Shown: positions 11,053 through 18,215 of the stretch, in pieces
How the letters are laid out: each line of letters opens with the position of its first letter
How positions within the stretch are numbered: the stretch's first letter is position 1
From: a virus
Length of the DNA: 20,168 nucleotides
Reading direction: 5' to 3' (one strand)
Virus record (IMG/VR): IMGVR_UViG_3300032309_000864
Location: 1 to 20,168 of that record
The notes under the pieces: model-generated
Told to the model about the DNA's origin: nothing
The model's input: the letters and a program-made list of their open reading frames with translations, nothing else
The model's database searches: none
Program-made: the position numbers and the translations under genes

Positions 11053-11321
11053 TTCTTTCGCTCGTGTTCGGAAGTACCACCCCAAATGCCTTTGCATTTG
11101 TTGTCTAGTGCATACTGTAAGCAATTCATACGAACTGCACACTTCATGCAATACTGCTTCTTTATTTTATTTGCCAACCTCGTTTGTCCTGCTTGTACGA
11201 AAAATACATTTGGGTCTAAACCCCTACAGGCGCTCTCTTTGCGCCATGTAGGTGGTTCGGACAACACTTCATAACTGTCGTACTTGTCTAGCGTGTCATA
11301 GTTCAAGGCAAGGTTTGACAT
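11025..11321 (-). CDS. WhiB-family iron-sulfur transcription regulator 1
   Basis: A 98-aa WhiB-like protein. C32, C58, C61 and C67 give the C...C-x2-C-x5-C set that holds the [4Fe-4S] cluster, followed by GIWGG (78-82), the sigma-contacting turn, and a basic end (ERKKLGKKLLTK) for DNA contact. WhiB proteins bind region 4 of the primary sigma factor next to the -35 element and activate or repress promoters. Phage members such as WhiB of TM4 are known to interfere with host WhiB2. The ATG at 11321 comes three bases after the stop of the DUF932 gene. No strong SD is visible, so coupling is likely. C76 is an extra Cys. Confidence 0.93.
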   Translation of the reverse strand: MSNLALNYDTLDKYDSYEVLSEPPTWRKESACRGLDPNVFFVQAGQTRLANKIKKQYCMKCAVRMNCLQYALDNKCKGIWGGTSEHERKKLGKKLLTK

Positions 11322-11323
11322 GG

Positions 11324-12331
11324 TTATGCAAGTACCAAGTCTTTCGCAATACGCATTACTTCTGCGTGTGCAGTCTCTACCTTGCCAGTAACCATGTTCA
11401 TCATGTTGCGCTCAACACGGTTGTTGTCTTTACCTGACACATGCTGTGCGTAGGTTGAGAACGCTTGACTTACTCCCAACAAACTGCCAGCCCATTGGCT
11501 CACACGCTCATCGTTTTTATACAACCAGCGCAACTGCTCTTGCTTGTTCTCTGCTTTAGAGATTGACTGCTGGCGTACTTCTCCCTCTGCGCCGATAGGC
11601 ACAATGCGATTGACAATAGCGTTCCACTCTGCGTCAGATACTTTGGTGTTTGCCAATGCAGTTACTTCAGCAACAACATTTGCTGTGCTGGATTGCAAGA
11701 TACCCAATGCTTCCCTCGCACGACTAATGCGAGACTCGCTGTTCTTGCTGTGGCGTGTACGGAAGGTTGGTGTGTCCTCACGCATGGCTGTCATGTGCGT
11801 GTTATCGCACACTACAAAAGTTTGTACTAACTTGTGTGTCGTTGCGATACTTCCGTTGTGGCTTGTTGTTGCCAACAACTTTGGACGGACATCAAATCCT
11901 TCCAACACGGTGACATTTTCAGGTGACTCAATAGACACCCAAGCGATAGCGCCACCTTTCAAGAGACCTGCACTACCAATCTGCAAATCATCGTCCAGCA
12001 TGTTTGCTGTGTCCTCTAAGAGCCACTTGTCAAATTGGTGTGGCTTGTAAGAGTCCTTGAATACTCCCAATACATCTCCGTTGTCTGAACGGACGATTGC
12101 TTTACGGTCTGCAATCAACTTCTGCTCACCCGATAGTTGAACGAATAGTGGGGCTTCCTCTGCCTGCCAACTAAATAGACGGCGAATTACATCTGCTACT
12201 GGAATTGCGCCTGCGTAATGGTTTGACTCCAAACCTTGCGATTGCTTCTTGTAGTGCCATGCGTAGCCTAGTTTGTCAGTAAAGCCCACTAGGATTTGAG
12301 TGTTGTACCACTCGGTGGTTTCCATGCCCAT
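11324..12331 (-). CDS. DUF932 / TIGR03299 phage-plasmid protein
   Basis: A 335-aa protein. The order of segments fits the DUF932 (TIGR03299) family: an N-terminal domain with a VRSDNGDVLGVFKDSYKPHQ block (about 80-99), a central domain with KLLATTSHNGS and FVVCDNTH, and a helix HSKNSESRISRAREALGI before a long helical tail. The family is common on phages and plasmids and has no settled biochemical function. Length is typical. The start at 12331 has AAAAGGAG six bases before it; a second in-frame ATG follows two codons later. First gene after module 11, followed by whiB. Confidence 0.88.
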   Translation of the reverse strand: MGMETTEWYNTQILVGFTDKLGYAWHYKKQSQGLESNHYAGAIPVADVIRRLFSWQAEEAPLFVQLSGEQKLIADRKAIVRSDNGDVLGVFKDSYKPHQFDKWLLEDTANMLDDDLQIGSAGLLKGGAIAWVSIESPENVTVLEGFDVRPKLLATTSHNGSIATTHKLVQTFVVCDNTHMTAMREDTPTFRTRHSKNSESRISRAREALGILQSSTANVVAEVTALANTKVSDAEWNAIVNRIVPIGAEGEVRQQSISKAENKQEQLRWLYKNDERVSQWAGSLLGVSQAFSTYAQHVSGKDNNRVERNMMNMVTGKVETAHAEVMRIAKDLVLA

Positions 12332-12370
12332 GTCTTACTCCTTTTGTTAGTTTTATGTTTGGTGATTACT

Positions 12371-12414
12371 ACTTTAGTACTTTTACAATGCTGGGGTCAA
12401 GTGCCATATGTCAC
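12371..12414 (-). promoter_or_regulatory. Promoter-operator module 11 (leadered type)
   Basis: -35 TTGACC at 12395-12400, 18-bp spacer, -10 TAAAGT at 12371-12376, dyad at 12401-12414 (GTGAC-ATAT-GGCAC). The leader ends AACTAACAAAAGGAG, as in module 2. The stop of the small membrane gene (12411-12413) is in the dyad. Confidence 0.8.
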
Positions 12415-12584
12415 CTGCGCTGTTGTTGCTTTATCCACAATGCAATAGAGTAAAAGGTCAGGGCAATAAGCGCACCTGTACCCATGTACCTAAACCCTAT
12501 TGAATACCCATTATTGACATTGAGCATGCAGATGAGCATGCCAAACAAAATAAATGCGTATGCCTTGAATAGTACTGTGAACAT
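12411..12584 (-). CDS. 57-aa two-helix membrane protein
   Basis: The ATG at 12584 follows the helicase stop directly, with GAAGGAG five bases before it. The product starts MFTVLFKAYAFILFGMLICM and has a first hydrophobic stretch at about 4-21, a short polar turn (NVNNGYSIGFRY) and a second stretch (GTGALIALTFYSIALW, about 35-50), ending KQQQRR. The positive C-terminus suggests both ends face the cytoplasm. It may be a small holin-like or superinfection-exclusion protein, but the context (helicase) gives no specific support. The TGA lies in the operator of module 11. Confidence 0.75.
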   Translation of the reverse strand: MFTVLFKAYAFILFGMLICMLNVNNGYSIGFRYMGTGALIALTFYSIALWIKQQQRR

Positions 12585-14486
12585 TTATACTCCTTCTATC
12601 ATTTCTTTTATTACAAGTGCGGTCACACTTCCAGCGTCAGCGTTCAGGGTCTCTGCCCAACCGTCCAATACTGCGCTCGTGACTTCGGCTTTACTGTTTA
12701 GGATTTTCCAAATGCGTGAGTCAATCGTGGGACGCTCTGTGTCTACAGCCGTCATTACCCATGCCACTACTGGCTTCTTTTGTCCGTAGCGATACACACG
12801 GTCAATGGCTTGCTGTAGTTCTGCTGGCGACCAGCACATCTCTGCAAGGACGACATGCGAACATGTATCTGCCAAGTTCAATCCTTGTCCTGCGCTGATG
12901 TATTGACCGATGAATAGTTTGGTTTTACCACTCGTGAACTTTTGTACGGCGCTGTCCTTTGCTTCGGCAGTCATGCCACCCTTGACCACTACTGGTTTAT
13001 GTTCAGCGAGTTTGTCACGGTACTCTTGTAATACTTTGGTGTGCCAACCAAACAGTACGACTGACTCACCTTCTGCAAGTAATGACTCAACATGTTCAAC
13101 TACTGCACTAACTTTGGCTTCGCCAAGTATTTCACGCAACTTTGTCATGCGTGTAATTACTTGTGCTTTGCTCGCACGCTCCCAAGCCATTACGCCGTAT
13201 TCCATGAGTATCCATGCTAAAAAATCGTCCTCTGCTTTACGATACACAGACATCGCAGACGCAGACAATTCAAGGTCAATGTTGGCAACACGCTTTGGTG
13301 GCAAGTCTTTCAGCACATTTTCTTTTGTGCGCCGTACCATGCAAGTGCCACGCAGAGTGCGATTGAGTTCCATGATGTTGGTAGCGCCTCGTGCAGACGG
13401 GTAGTTACCCACTATTTGGTAATCGCAATAGCGCCGTAGGAAGTTTGTACGACTAGTGAACACGCTCTCTAAGCGTCCAATGATTTTCAATGGGCTAACA
13501 AGTTCACTCGGACGATTAGGTGTAATAGTTCCTGACATGAGAGCGATAAGCCCGTCTTGTGGGATTGTACGGGCAATCATATTCACAGCCCTTGTTCGTT
13601 GCGCCTTCTCGTTTTTTACAGAGTGCGCTTCGTCCACAATGAGATACTGGAACTTGTTCACCAACCTGTTTTGCCAATGAGTGATGATTGAGTCTGATAT
13701 GACCAATACATCTGATTTAGGAATTGAACGGTGGTCACGACCTGTCACGCTCGCAACTTTCAATGACGGTGCAAACTTATGGAACTCACGCATTACTTGT
13801 ATGCGTAATGACGCTGGTACAACTATGAGTGTTGTATATTTCTTGTTCTTTGCGTCTAATGCGATAGCACATGCCATAGCCGTCTTGCCCAAGCCCATTG
13901 AGTCTGTAATCAGTACTCTGCGAGTAGTCAATGCGTATGCCACGCCTGCTCGCTGATATGGCAATAGAGCATGCCCGTCCTCTAGGTCAATAGGGGTTGT
14001 ACCGTCTGTGGCTTGTGACAACTCAATAAGCGCCTCGTCTACCAATACAACCTCGTCACGATGTAGTGTCGTGCAAAATGCTTCAAGGTCTGCACGCAAG
14101 CGCTCTGTGTCCCAGCGCAGTTCGGGCAAGGTCGTCACGCATGGACAGTTGTCGCTGGCGTGATAGGTCTGCCAAGCATTGTCATGTAACGCCAAGAAAC
14201 CTTGCCCTGCTGACACAGGTTGGTCACATAGCCAGCATTTAGCCTTGCGTGTATTGACAATGATTTTGGTGGCGTGCATTGGAATATGCGCCTGTGACAT
14301 TTGTCGGGATACAGGTAGTTTGGAGAGATAGTCCAAAAGTTGCTCTGCGCCCTTGAACGACAGCGAGTCAAGGTCTTGTGCAATCAGCCAATCGTCAAGG
14401 TCAGCCTCGTCAATGCCTAATGGCATACAGCGAGATTGCATGGCAGTCAAAATTAGGGACTGCTGTTTTGGGATAATGCCTGTCAC
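12585..14486 (-). CDS. SNF2-family helicase/ATPase
   Basis: A 633-aa superfamily 2 protein of the SNF2/HepA type. An N-terminal domain carries a possible zinc knuckle (C84-x2-C87, H109, C114, C116). Then come the Q-like LLPYQRAGVAYAL (174-186), Walker A DSMGLGKT (195-202), DEAH (285-288), SGT (318-320), and motif VI QAIDRVYRYGQ (559-569). Such phage enzymes remodel or anneal DNA during replication or recombination; the exact role is not visible. The start is GTG at 14486, seven bases after the -10 box TAGAAT of module 12, so it is probably leaderless. Followed at once by the 57-aa membrane gene. Confidence 0.93.
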   Translation of the reverse strand: MTGIIPKQQSLILTAMQSRCMPLGIDEADLDDWLIAQDLDSLSFKGAEQLLDYLSKLPVSRQMSQAHIPMHATKIIVNTRKAKCWLCDQPVSAGQGFLALHDNAWQTYHASDNCPCVTTLPELRWDTERLRADLEAFCTTLHRDEVVLVDEALIELSQATDGTTPIDLEDGHALLPYQRAGVAYALTTRRVLITDSMGLGKTAMACAIALDAKNKKYTTLIVVPASLRIQVMREFHKFAPSLKVASVTGRDHRSIPKSDVLVISDSIITHWQNRLVNKFQYLIVDEAHSVKNEKAQRTRAVNMIARTIPQDGLIALMSGTITPNRPSELVSPLKIIGRLESVFTSRTNFLRRYCDYQIVGNYPSARGATNIMELNRTLRGTCMVRRTKENVLKDLPPKRVANIDLELSASAMSVYRKAEDDFLAWILMEYGVMAWERASKAQVITRMTKLREILGEAKVSAVVEHVESLLAEGESVVLFGWHTKVLQEYRDKLAEHKPVVVKGGMTAEAKDSAVQKFTSGKTKLFIGQYISAGQGLNLADTCSHVVLAEMCWSPAELQQAIDRVYRYGQKKPVVAWVMTAVDTERPTIDSRIWKILNSKAEVTSAVLDGWAETLNADAGSVTALVIKEMIEGV

Positions 14487-14493
14487 GCCGTCA

Positions 14494-14537
14494 ATTCTAC
14501 GCTCTGCACAGAGTTCGGGTCAAGAGACAGATGTCAC
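14494..14537 (-). promoter_or_regulatory. Promoter-operator module 12 (leaderless, GTG start)
   Basis: -35 TTGACC at 14518-14523, 18-bp spacer, -10 TAGAAT at 14494-14499, dyad at 14524-14537 (GTGAC-ATCT-GTCTC). The GTG start of the helicase is seven bases after the -10. It is the rightmost copy in the window. Confidence 0.78.
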
Positions 14538-14543
14538 ACTATT

Positions 14544-15605
14544 TTAGAGTGCAAGCAATTCACTCCACGCTTCAACACCAACTCCGATGTCTCGCTTCTT
14601 GACGAGTTCATAGAGTGCGTCACCTTCCTCTGCACGCACCTTCGGGTCACGCAACGCTTTCAAGTTTCGTATCCAATCTTTTGGACGCTTGGCGATGCGT
14701 CCCATTTGGAAAGACTCTTGAAGCGATACATATGAAGGAAGCGCAGACGCTATCCAAGGGATACCCGAAGCGGAATACTCCAGCAACTTGATGTCGCTCT
14801 TGGCGTGATTGAACGGCACATCTCGCAGCGGTGCTATACCAACGTCCATGCTCAACAGCGATGGGTAATTCTCAGGGTCGGTGGCTGGGACGTTTGTGAC
14901 TTGCTGGTAATCCACGCCAACTGCTTCAGCGAACGACGGTGCAGACAAAGAGAACCCGCTGTGCTGAAGTGAAATCTGTGTGGTCGTACTTAGCGGAGCA
15001 AGTATTCCACGAAGGATTTCCAAATCCCCACTTCTGTGTGCGGTTGAACCTACCCAACCAACTTTGGGTGTGGTCGTTTCTGTGTGGTCGTGTTTTGTAA
15101 AACGCCTTGTGTCCACCGTGTTTGGTAGTAAAACAACATCACATTTGGGATTCCATTGAAGGATGCGGTCACGAAGGAAAGGAGTAGACACCGTGATGAT
15201 ACTGCTGGCGCAAACAATCTTTTTGTAGAAGTTGATGTTTTCTTCCTTGTTGTACTTGGGGTGCGATGTTTTCCACGCCATATTGCTTGGGTCAAGACCC
15301 CAGTACCAGTCGTCTACATCGTTGATAACTATTTGACCAACAGCACGAGCCATTTTTGTGTGGTCGTCTAATCCCTGGTGCATGAGTCGTTGCGTGAGGA
15401 TTACATCTACATCCATCATTACTCCATCGTCAGTCATAATCTTGAACGAGTCGTAATGCCAAACCAACGAACCAACAACTACTTCAGTGGGTAGGTACGG
15501 AACGTACTGACCAAAGCGTGCCCAGCCTGAACCGCCCCAGTGAGCGTTTCCATCTCCTGAACGTGATGCCGATATACGGTCACCACTTGCAATACCGATA
15601 CGCAT
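14544..15605 (-). CDS. GT-B fold glycosyltransferase (group 1 type)
   Basis: A 353-aa protein. The N-terminal part contains GIASGDRISASRSGD and a Gly/Trp-rich loop (HWGGSGWARFGQY). VSTPFLRDRIL and VLLPNTVDTRRF (about 140-170) are the inter-domain segment of GT4-like enzymes. VGWVGSTAHRSGDLEIL is the start of the donor-binding domain, and DIKLLEYSASGIPWIAS (around 270-286) is the family's E-x7-E-like donor-nucleotide region. It transfers a sugar from a nucleotide donor; the target may be phage DNA bases, virion protein or a host surface polymer. The start at 15605 is a TAATG junction with the HTH gene. Codons include several ACGACCAC octamers read in two frames. Confidence 0.85.
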   Translation of the reverse strand: MRIGIASGDRISASRSGDGNAHWGGSGWARFGQYVPYLPTEVVVGSLVWHYDSFKIMTDDGVMMDVDVILTQRLMHQGLDDHTKMARAVGQIVINDVDDWYWGLDPSNMAWKTSHPKYNKEENINFYKKIVCASSIITVSTPFLRDRILQWNPKCDVVLLPNTVDTRRFTKHDHTETTTPKVGWVGSTAHRSGDLEILRGILAPLSTTTQISLQHSGFSLSAPSFAEAVGVDYQQVTNVPATDPENYPSLLSMDVGIAPLRDVPFNHAKSDIKLLEYSASGIPWIASALPSYVSLQESFQMGRIAKRPKDWIRNLKALRDPKVRAEEGDALYELVKKRDIGVGVEAWSELLAL

Positions 15606-15802
15606 TAGTTATTGATGTTTAGATTACGGGTAGCCCATTTAGCGATGTCAAGACGATTCCAAATTGGGGTTGCTGCAATTTTGATGATTGGTTGTGGGAA
15701 CTCAGGGTTCTTACGCAGAGCATGGATGCGCTGTTTAGCGATACCCAAAATCTCTGCCACCTCTGCTGTTCCACAGATGTTTTCTGATGCAATTAGTGAC
15801 AT
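15605..15802 (-). CDS. Small HTH protein, AlpA/excisionase-like
   Basis: A 65-aa protein. GTAEVAEILGIAKQRIHAL (11-29) is a winged-helix-type HTH as in MerR/AlpA/Xis proteins, followed by EFPQPIIKIAATPIWNRLDIAKW (34-56), the family's wing and W-R-x-x-D/E-I-x-x-W end. It may be a recombination directionality factor or a small transcription regulator. No integrase is visible in the window. ATG 15802 has AGGAG seven bases upstream, directly after a GTGGTCGT octamer copy (15816-15823). Confidence 0.8.
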   Translation of the reverse strand: MSLIASENICGTAEVAEILGIAKQRIHALRKNPEFPQPIIKIAATPIWNRLDIAKWATRNLNINN

Positions 15803-15826
15803 GTTGTTCTCCTGTGTGGTCGTGTT

Positions 15827-16336
15827 TTACAAATTCCAGTTTCCTAGACCGTTGGACGAGTTGTCCATAAGGTACTTGGCAACCTTGAGGTTACAATCTA
15901 CATCAAGTAGTAGCCTTAAGCCACCACCACAGACGTTTTTTGTTACCGTCCTCCAACTACTGTTTATTTGTAGAAGTCCTGAGTCAAAACTTCCGTCCTT
16001 GTTTAGTGTCCATACGATTTTGCCATTACGCCATTTAGCGTTTACTGCCGATGGGTTGCAACGGGATTCACGCCAAGCGATGTACGAAAAGGTGTCCACA
16101 GGCTTGAGGTCGTACTGCATAAACAGGTCCTCAAAATGTGGGCAACGCTTACTTTGGTCTTTTGGTACTCCCTTTTGAATTACCTCTGGCACATCTAGAT
16201 TCCTCTGTGCCACTGTCACTGCATAGTTTGCTGATGGTATTGCCTCTTGTTGAATTTCTGGGGATTGCACTCCCAATAGTGCTGTAAGCACGACTGATAG
16301 GTGTATTGCGACTGAAATTAACGAGCGCTCTAACAA
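15827..16336 (-). CDS. Secreted lysozyme-like transglycosylase, TTG start
   Basis: A 169-aa protein with an N-terminal signal peptide or anchor (LISVAIHLSVVLTALLG) and a lysozyme-fold domain. FSYIAWRESRCNPSAVN carries the likely catalytic Glu (E90 in AWRES), and SGLLQINSSWRTV (109-121) is the SLT/Rpf-like GLLQ-N block. C65, C93, C126 and C138 may form two disulfides, in line with an exported enzyme. It would cleave peptidoglycan glycan strands, at lysis or DNA entry. The frame is open to a TTG at 16366, but that lies just beyond the terminator. TTG 16336 has AAGGAG six bases before it and is preferred. Confidence 0.8.
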   Translation of the reverse strand: MLERSLISVAIHLSVVLTALLGVQSPEIQQEAIPSANYAVTVAQRNLDVPEVIQKGVPKDQSKRCPHFEDLFMQYDLKPVDTFSYIAWRESRCNPSAVNAKWRNGKIVWTLNKDGSFDSGLLQINSSWRTVTKNVCGGGLRLLLDVDCNLKVAKYLMDNSSNGLGNWNL

Positions 16337-16360
16337 TATTCTCTCCTTGATAGGGGGATA

Positions 16361-16406
16361 AAACAAAAACCTGCAATATTTGGGACCGAGGTCTTGGTAT
16401 TGCAGG
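16361..16406 (-). terminator. Intrinsic terminator after the second whiB gene
   Basis: On the minus strand, CCTGCAATA (16406-16398) pairs perfectly with TATTGCAGG (16378-16370), with an inner GACC/GGTC pairing. TTTTTGTTT follows (16369-16361). It is the only standard rho-independent terminator I can see. It lies 18 bp after the stop of the WhiB gene and would separate it from the transglycosylase. Confidence 0.8.
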
Positions 16407-16423
16407 CTTGTTACAAGTTTACC

Positions 16424-16840
16424 CTATTCAAGAAGTAGTGAAAACCTCAGTTTGGACAAATCGTCAATCGGTTCACCTAGTTGCGGTAAATATCCAAGAA
16501 ATAAACGCTTTTCCATTCTTGTGTCGTGTGCCACAAGACATTCGTCACAAGTACATCCTTGTCTGTATCTTGTATTTGTTCCATGATTTTTAAGTGCAGT
16601 CTTTTTTACTTTATCTTTATAAAATACACTGCGCTCGTTTGGCGTGAGTCCACCCCACATGCCCCAAGTTTCATTTTTACCTTCTTCTAGGCATTGTTCC
16701 CAAACAGGGCAAGTAAAGCATACTTCTCTACCAATTGAGTAGTACTGTTCTGGAGAATCGGACTCCATCGGTGGATACCAGAATTCACAATTAACCTTTT
16801 TACAAAGAGCCTGCTCTCTCCAATCATCTACCCAGTTCAA
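16424..16840 (-). CDS. WhiB-family regulator 2 with Cys-rich C-terminal extension
   Basis: A 138-aa protein. The WhiB part has C13 or C18, C41, C44 and C50 as cluster ligands, then GMWGG (60-64). The extra domain has HGTNTRYRQGCTCDEC (86-101), a zinc-finger-like motif that I know from actinophage proteins, often next to or fused with WhiB domains. Together they suggest a sigma-binding Fe-S module tethered to a second, zinc-type DNA- or protein-binding module. The start is TTG at 16840, overlapping the upstream TGA (TTGA). Last gene before the terminator at 16361-16406. Confidence 0.9.
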   Translation of the reverse strand: MNWVDDWREQALCKKVNCEFWYPPMESDSPEQYYSIGREVCFTCPVWEQCLEEGKNETWGMWGGLTPNERSVFYKDKVKKTALKNHGTNTRYRQGCTCDECLVAHDTRMEKRLFLGYLPQLGEPIDDLSKLRFSLLLE

Positions 16841-17154
16841 CTTGTTGTCTTCAATTCACTGAGCATTCTGTTTACAGTGGCACTAGTGTTTTCAAGCACA
16901 TTAACGGCATCTGTGAACTTCTTGAATATCAATATATTTTGTCTTGCTAAATGGTCATTAGTAATTCTTAAACCACGTAGTTCATCAAACATTGTTTCCC
17001 ATCCATCTACGATCAACTCAATCATGGATAGTCCAGTCTTTTCTGAAACTTCTTTGAGACTGTTTGATGTACGCAAAGCACCAACTAAACTAGACAACGC
17101 TTGGTGCATTCGCTGATTTTCAGCAAGGGACATTTTCTCTAACGCTGATTTCAT
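16837..17154 (-). CDS. Hypothetical helical, coiled-coil protein
   Basis: A 105-aa, almost entirely helical protein (MKSALEKMSLAENQRMHQ...). Part of it (SNSLKEVSEKTGLSMIELIVDGW) could be an HTH-like segment. The C-terminal heptad-like region (FTDAVNVLENTSATVNRMLSEL) may form a coiled coil. Not recognised. The ATG overlaps the upstream stop (ATGA) and the stop overlaps the TTG of the whiB gene, so it is coupled to both. Confidence 0.7.
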   Translation of the reverse strand: MKSALEKMSLAENQRMHQALSSLVGALRTSNSLKEVSEKTGLSMIELIVDGWETMFDELRGLRITNDHLARQNILIFKKFTDAVNVLENTSATVNRMLSELKTTS

Positions 17155-17471
17155 TTGTCAAACTTCTCCAGCGTTTCATCACGACGCACGCAGTCCCAAC
17201 CACAGGCAGAATATCCAGCGATGTCTAACCAGTGGTCTTCTTTTGTTGGAGTCCATGACAACCGAGATACTTTTAACAACATCATCAATGCGGCGACATC
17301 ATGGGGTTCAAGCCATTGAGCGTCACGCTTCTTTTCAATGCGTGAAAGGTACAGATTCCATAACCCAGCAGTCATGGCAAAATCATCTAGTGGGTCTCCG
17401 TAATCTTCGTTACGGTCTCCGTCTACAAGTTTTGCGGCTGTGTTAAGGAAACGAGTGCGGTCTGTTGGCAT
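17151..17471 (-). CDS. DUF6378-type, MazG-like protein
   Basis: A 106-aa all-helical protein with RNEDYGDP (20-27), FAMTAGLWNLYL (31-42), a DVAALMMLLKVSR block (58-70) and DHWLDIAGYSACG (79-91). This pattern is that of DUF6378, a common actinophage family that resembles MazG-like all-alpha NTP pyrophosphatases. It probably binds or hydrolyses a nucleoside triphosphate. The ATG at 17471 has GGGAG five bases upstream. It starts 49 bp inside the nucleotidase gene, which fits a joint nucleotide-metabolism role. Confidence 0.82.
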   Translation of the reverse strand: MPTDRTRFLNTAAKLVDGDRNEDYGDPLDDFAMTAGLWNLYLSRIEKKRDAQWLEPHDVAALMMLLKVSRLSWTPTKEDHWLDIAGYSACGWDCVRRDETLEKFDK

Positions 17472-18070
17472 GGAATCTCCCTGTTGTTTATTTGTTCTAC
17501 GAGTTGTGCAAATTCTACTAGATTAGTGACTCTAGGGGAATTAGGATGGTCAATATTCCAGGGTTGATTATAAAGGACAGTGAGCACACCTGCACCTTTG
17601 AGGTCTTCGTAGTAATCCACATGGTCTTCAATAGCCATTGCTGTCCCTGTAGCCACGTGTGCCAACATTGATTTTTTAGACGTGAAGTACAGGTTGTCAG
17701 GGACTAGGTAATGATGATGTAACCAATCAGCAGTTTGTTTCCACGCTGTCGTTGGTCGTGCTGTCATTACATGAATTCGTACTTTTAATTTACGAAGTAA
17801 CTCCCATCCAAGATATGAACCTTGCATTGGGTAGTGGGTACTAAACAAGTTGTGAGATTGTGCACCCTCATACAACCAACGATGGAAGGTTTCGTCTTCT
17901 ATACCCCAATCACGGTAAAAGTTCCATTGTTGTGGCTCTGGGAACTTTCCATCTGGCATGCGAATACTGCAATACTCCCTAAAGGCTTCTACGAATGGGT
18001 ACATGACTCCATCTAGGTCAATACCAACATCAGTAATAGTTTTAATGGTTGGTTGGGACATAGCCCTCAT
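17423..18070 (-). CDS. HAD-family 5'-nucleotidase (NT5C-like)
   Basis: A 215-aa protein. GIDLDGVMYPF (16-26) is the HAD motif I (D-x-D-G) used by 5'(3')-deoxyribonucleotidases. VMTARPTTAWK (about 100-110) is motif II with the conserved T. AMAIEDHVDYYEDL is the acidic motif that ends the core. It would dephosphorylate nucleoside monophosphates in the cytoplasm. The last 20 residues are encoded inside the next gene and may be a spacer. ATG 18070 is given; ATG 18061 is equally likely, as GAGGG lies just before it. The start overlaps the small zinc-ribbon gene by about 29 bp. Confidence 0.82.
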   Translation of the reverse strand: MRAMSQPTIKTITDVGIDLDGVMYPFVEAFREYCSIRMPDGKFPEPQQWNFYRDWGIEDETFHRWLYEGAQSHNLFSTHYPMQGSYLGWELLRKLKVRIHVMTARPTTAWKQTADWLHHHYLVPDNLYFTSKKSMLAHVATGTAMAIEDHVDYYEDLKGAGVLTVLYNQPWNIDHPNSPRVTNLVEFAQLVEQINNREIPCQQTALVSLTQPQNL

Positions 18071-18215
18071 TTGGTATTTTGTTCATTACTTCTAATTTGT
18101 GGGCATGTCGTTTGGGGTTTTGACAGGTTGGAGCAGTAGATGGGCGAACATACAACCACACACGCATCTGACAATTCGGACACTGGTAGGCGTACATTGG
18201 CTTTTTTTGAGACAT
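18042..18215 (-). CDS. 57-aa zinc-ribbon protein
   Basis: Starts MSQKKPMYAYQCPNCQMRVW. It has C12-x2-C15 and a later C31 with H37 and H39 (CQNPKRHAHKLEVM), the layout of a common small phage zinc-ribbon protein ending in K/L-x-x-M. The ATG shares one base with the upstream TAA (TAATG). Its 3' end overlaps the nucleotidase start. Function unknown. Confidence 0.78.
   Translation of the reverse strand: MSQKKPMYAYQCPNCQMRVWLYVRPSTAPTCQNPKRHAHKLEVMNKIPNEGYVPTNH

Noticed and set aside
1717-14537. CRISPR array or dispersed mobile repeats
   Set aside because: The repeats have no constant spacing, no spacer-like units and no cas genes. They coincide with gene starts and contain good -35 and -10 boxes.
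1741-14537. L5-type stoperators or cluster K start-associated sequences
   Set aside because: Those are short asymmetric sites with other consensus sequences. Here the conserved unit is a whole promoter with an adjoining dyad.
15605-15802. Proof of a temperate lifestyle from the Xis-like HTH gene
   Set aside because: Such HTH proteins also act as plain regulators, and no integrase, attachment site or immunity repressor is visible here.
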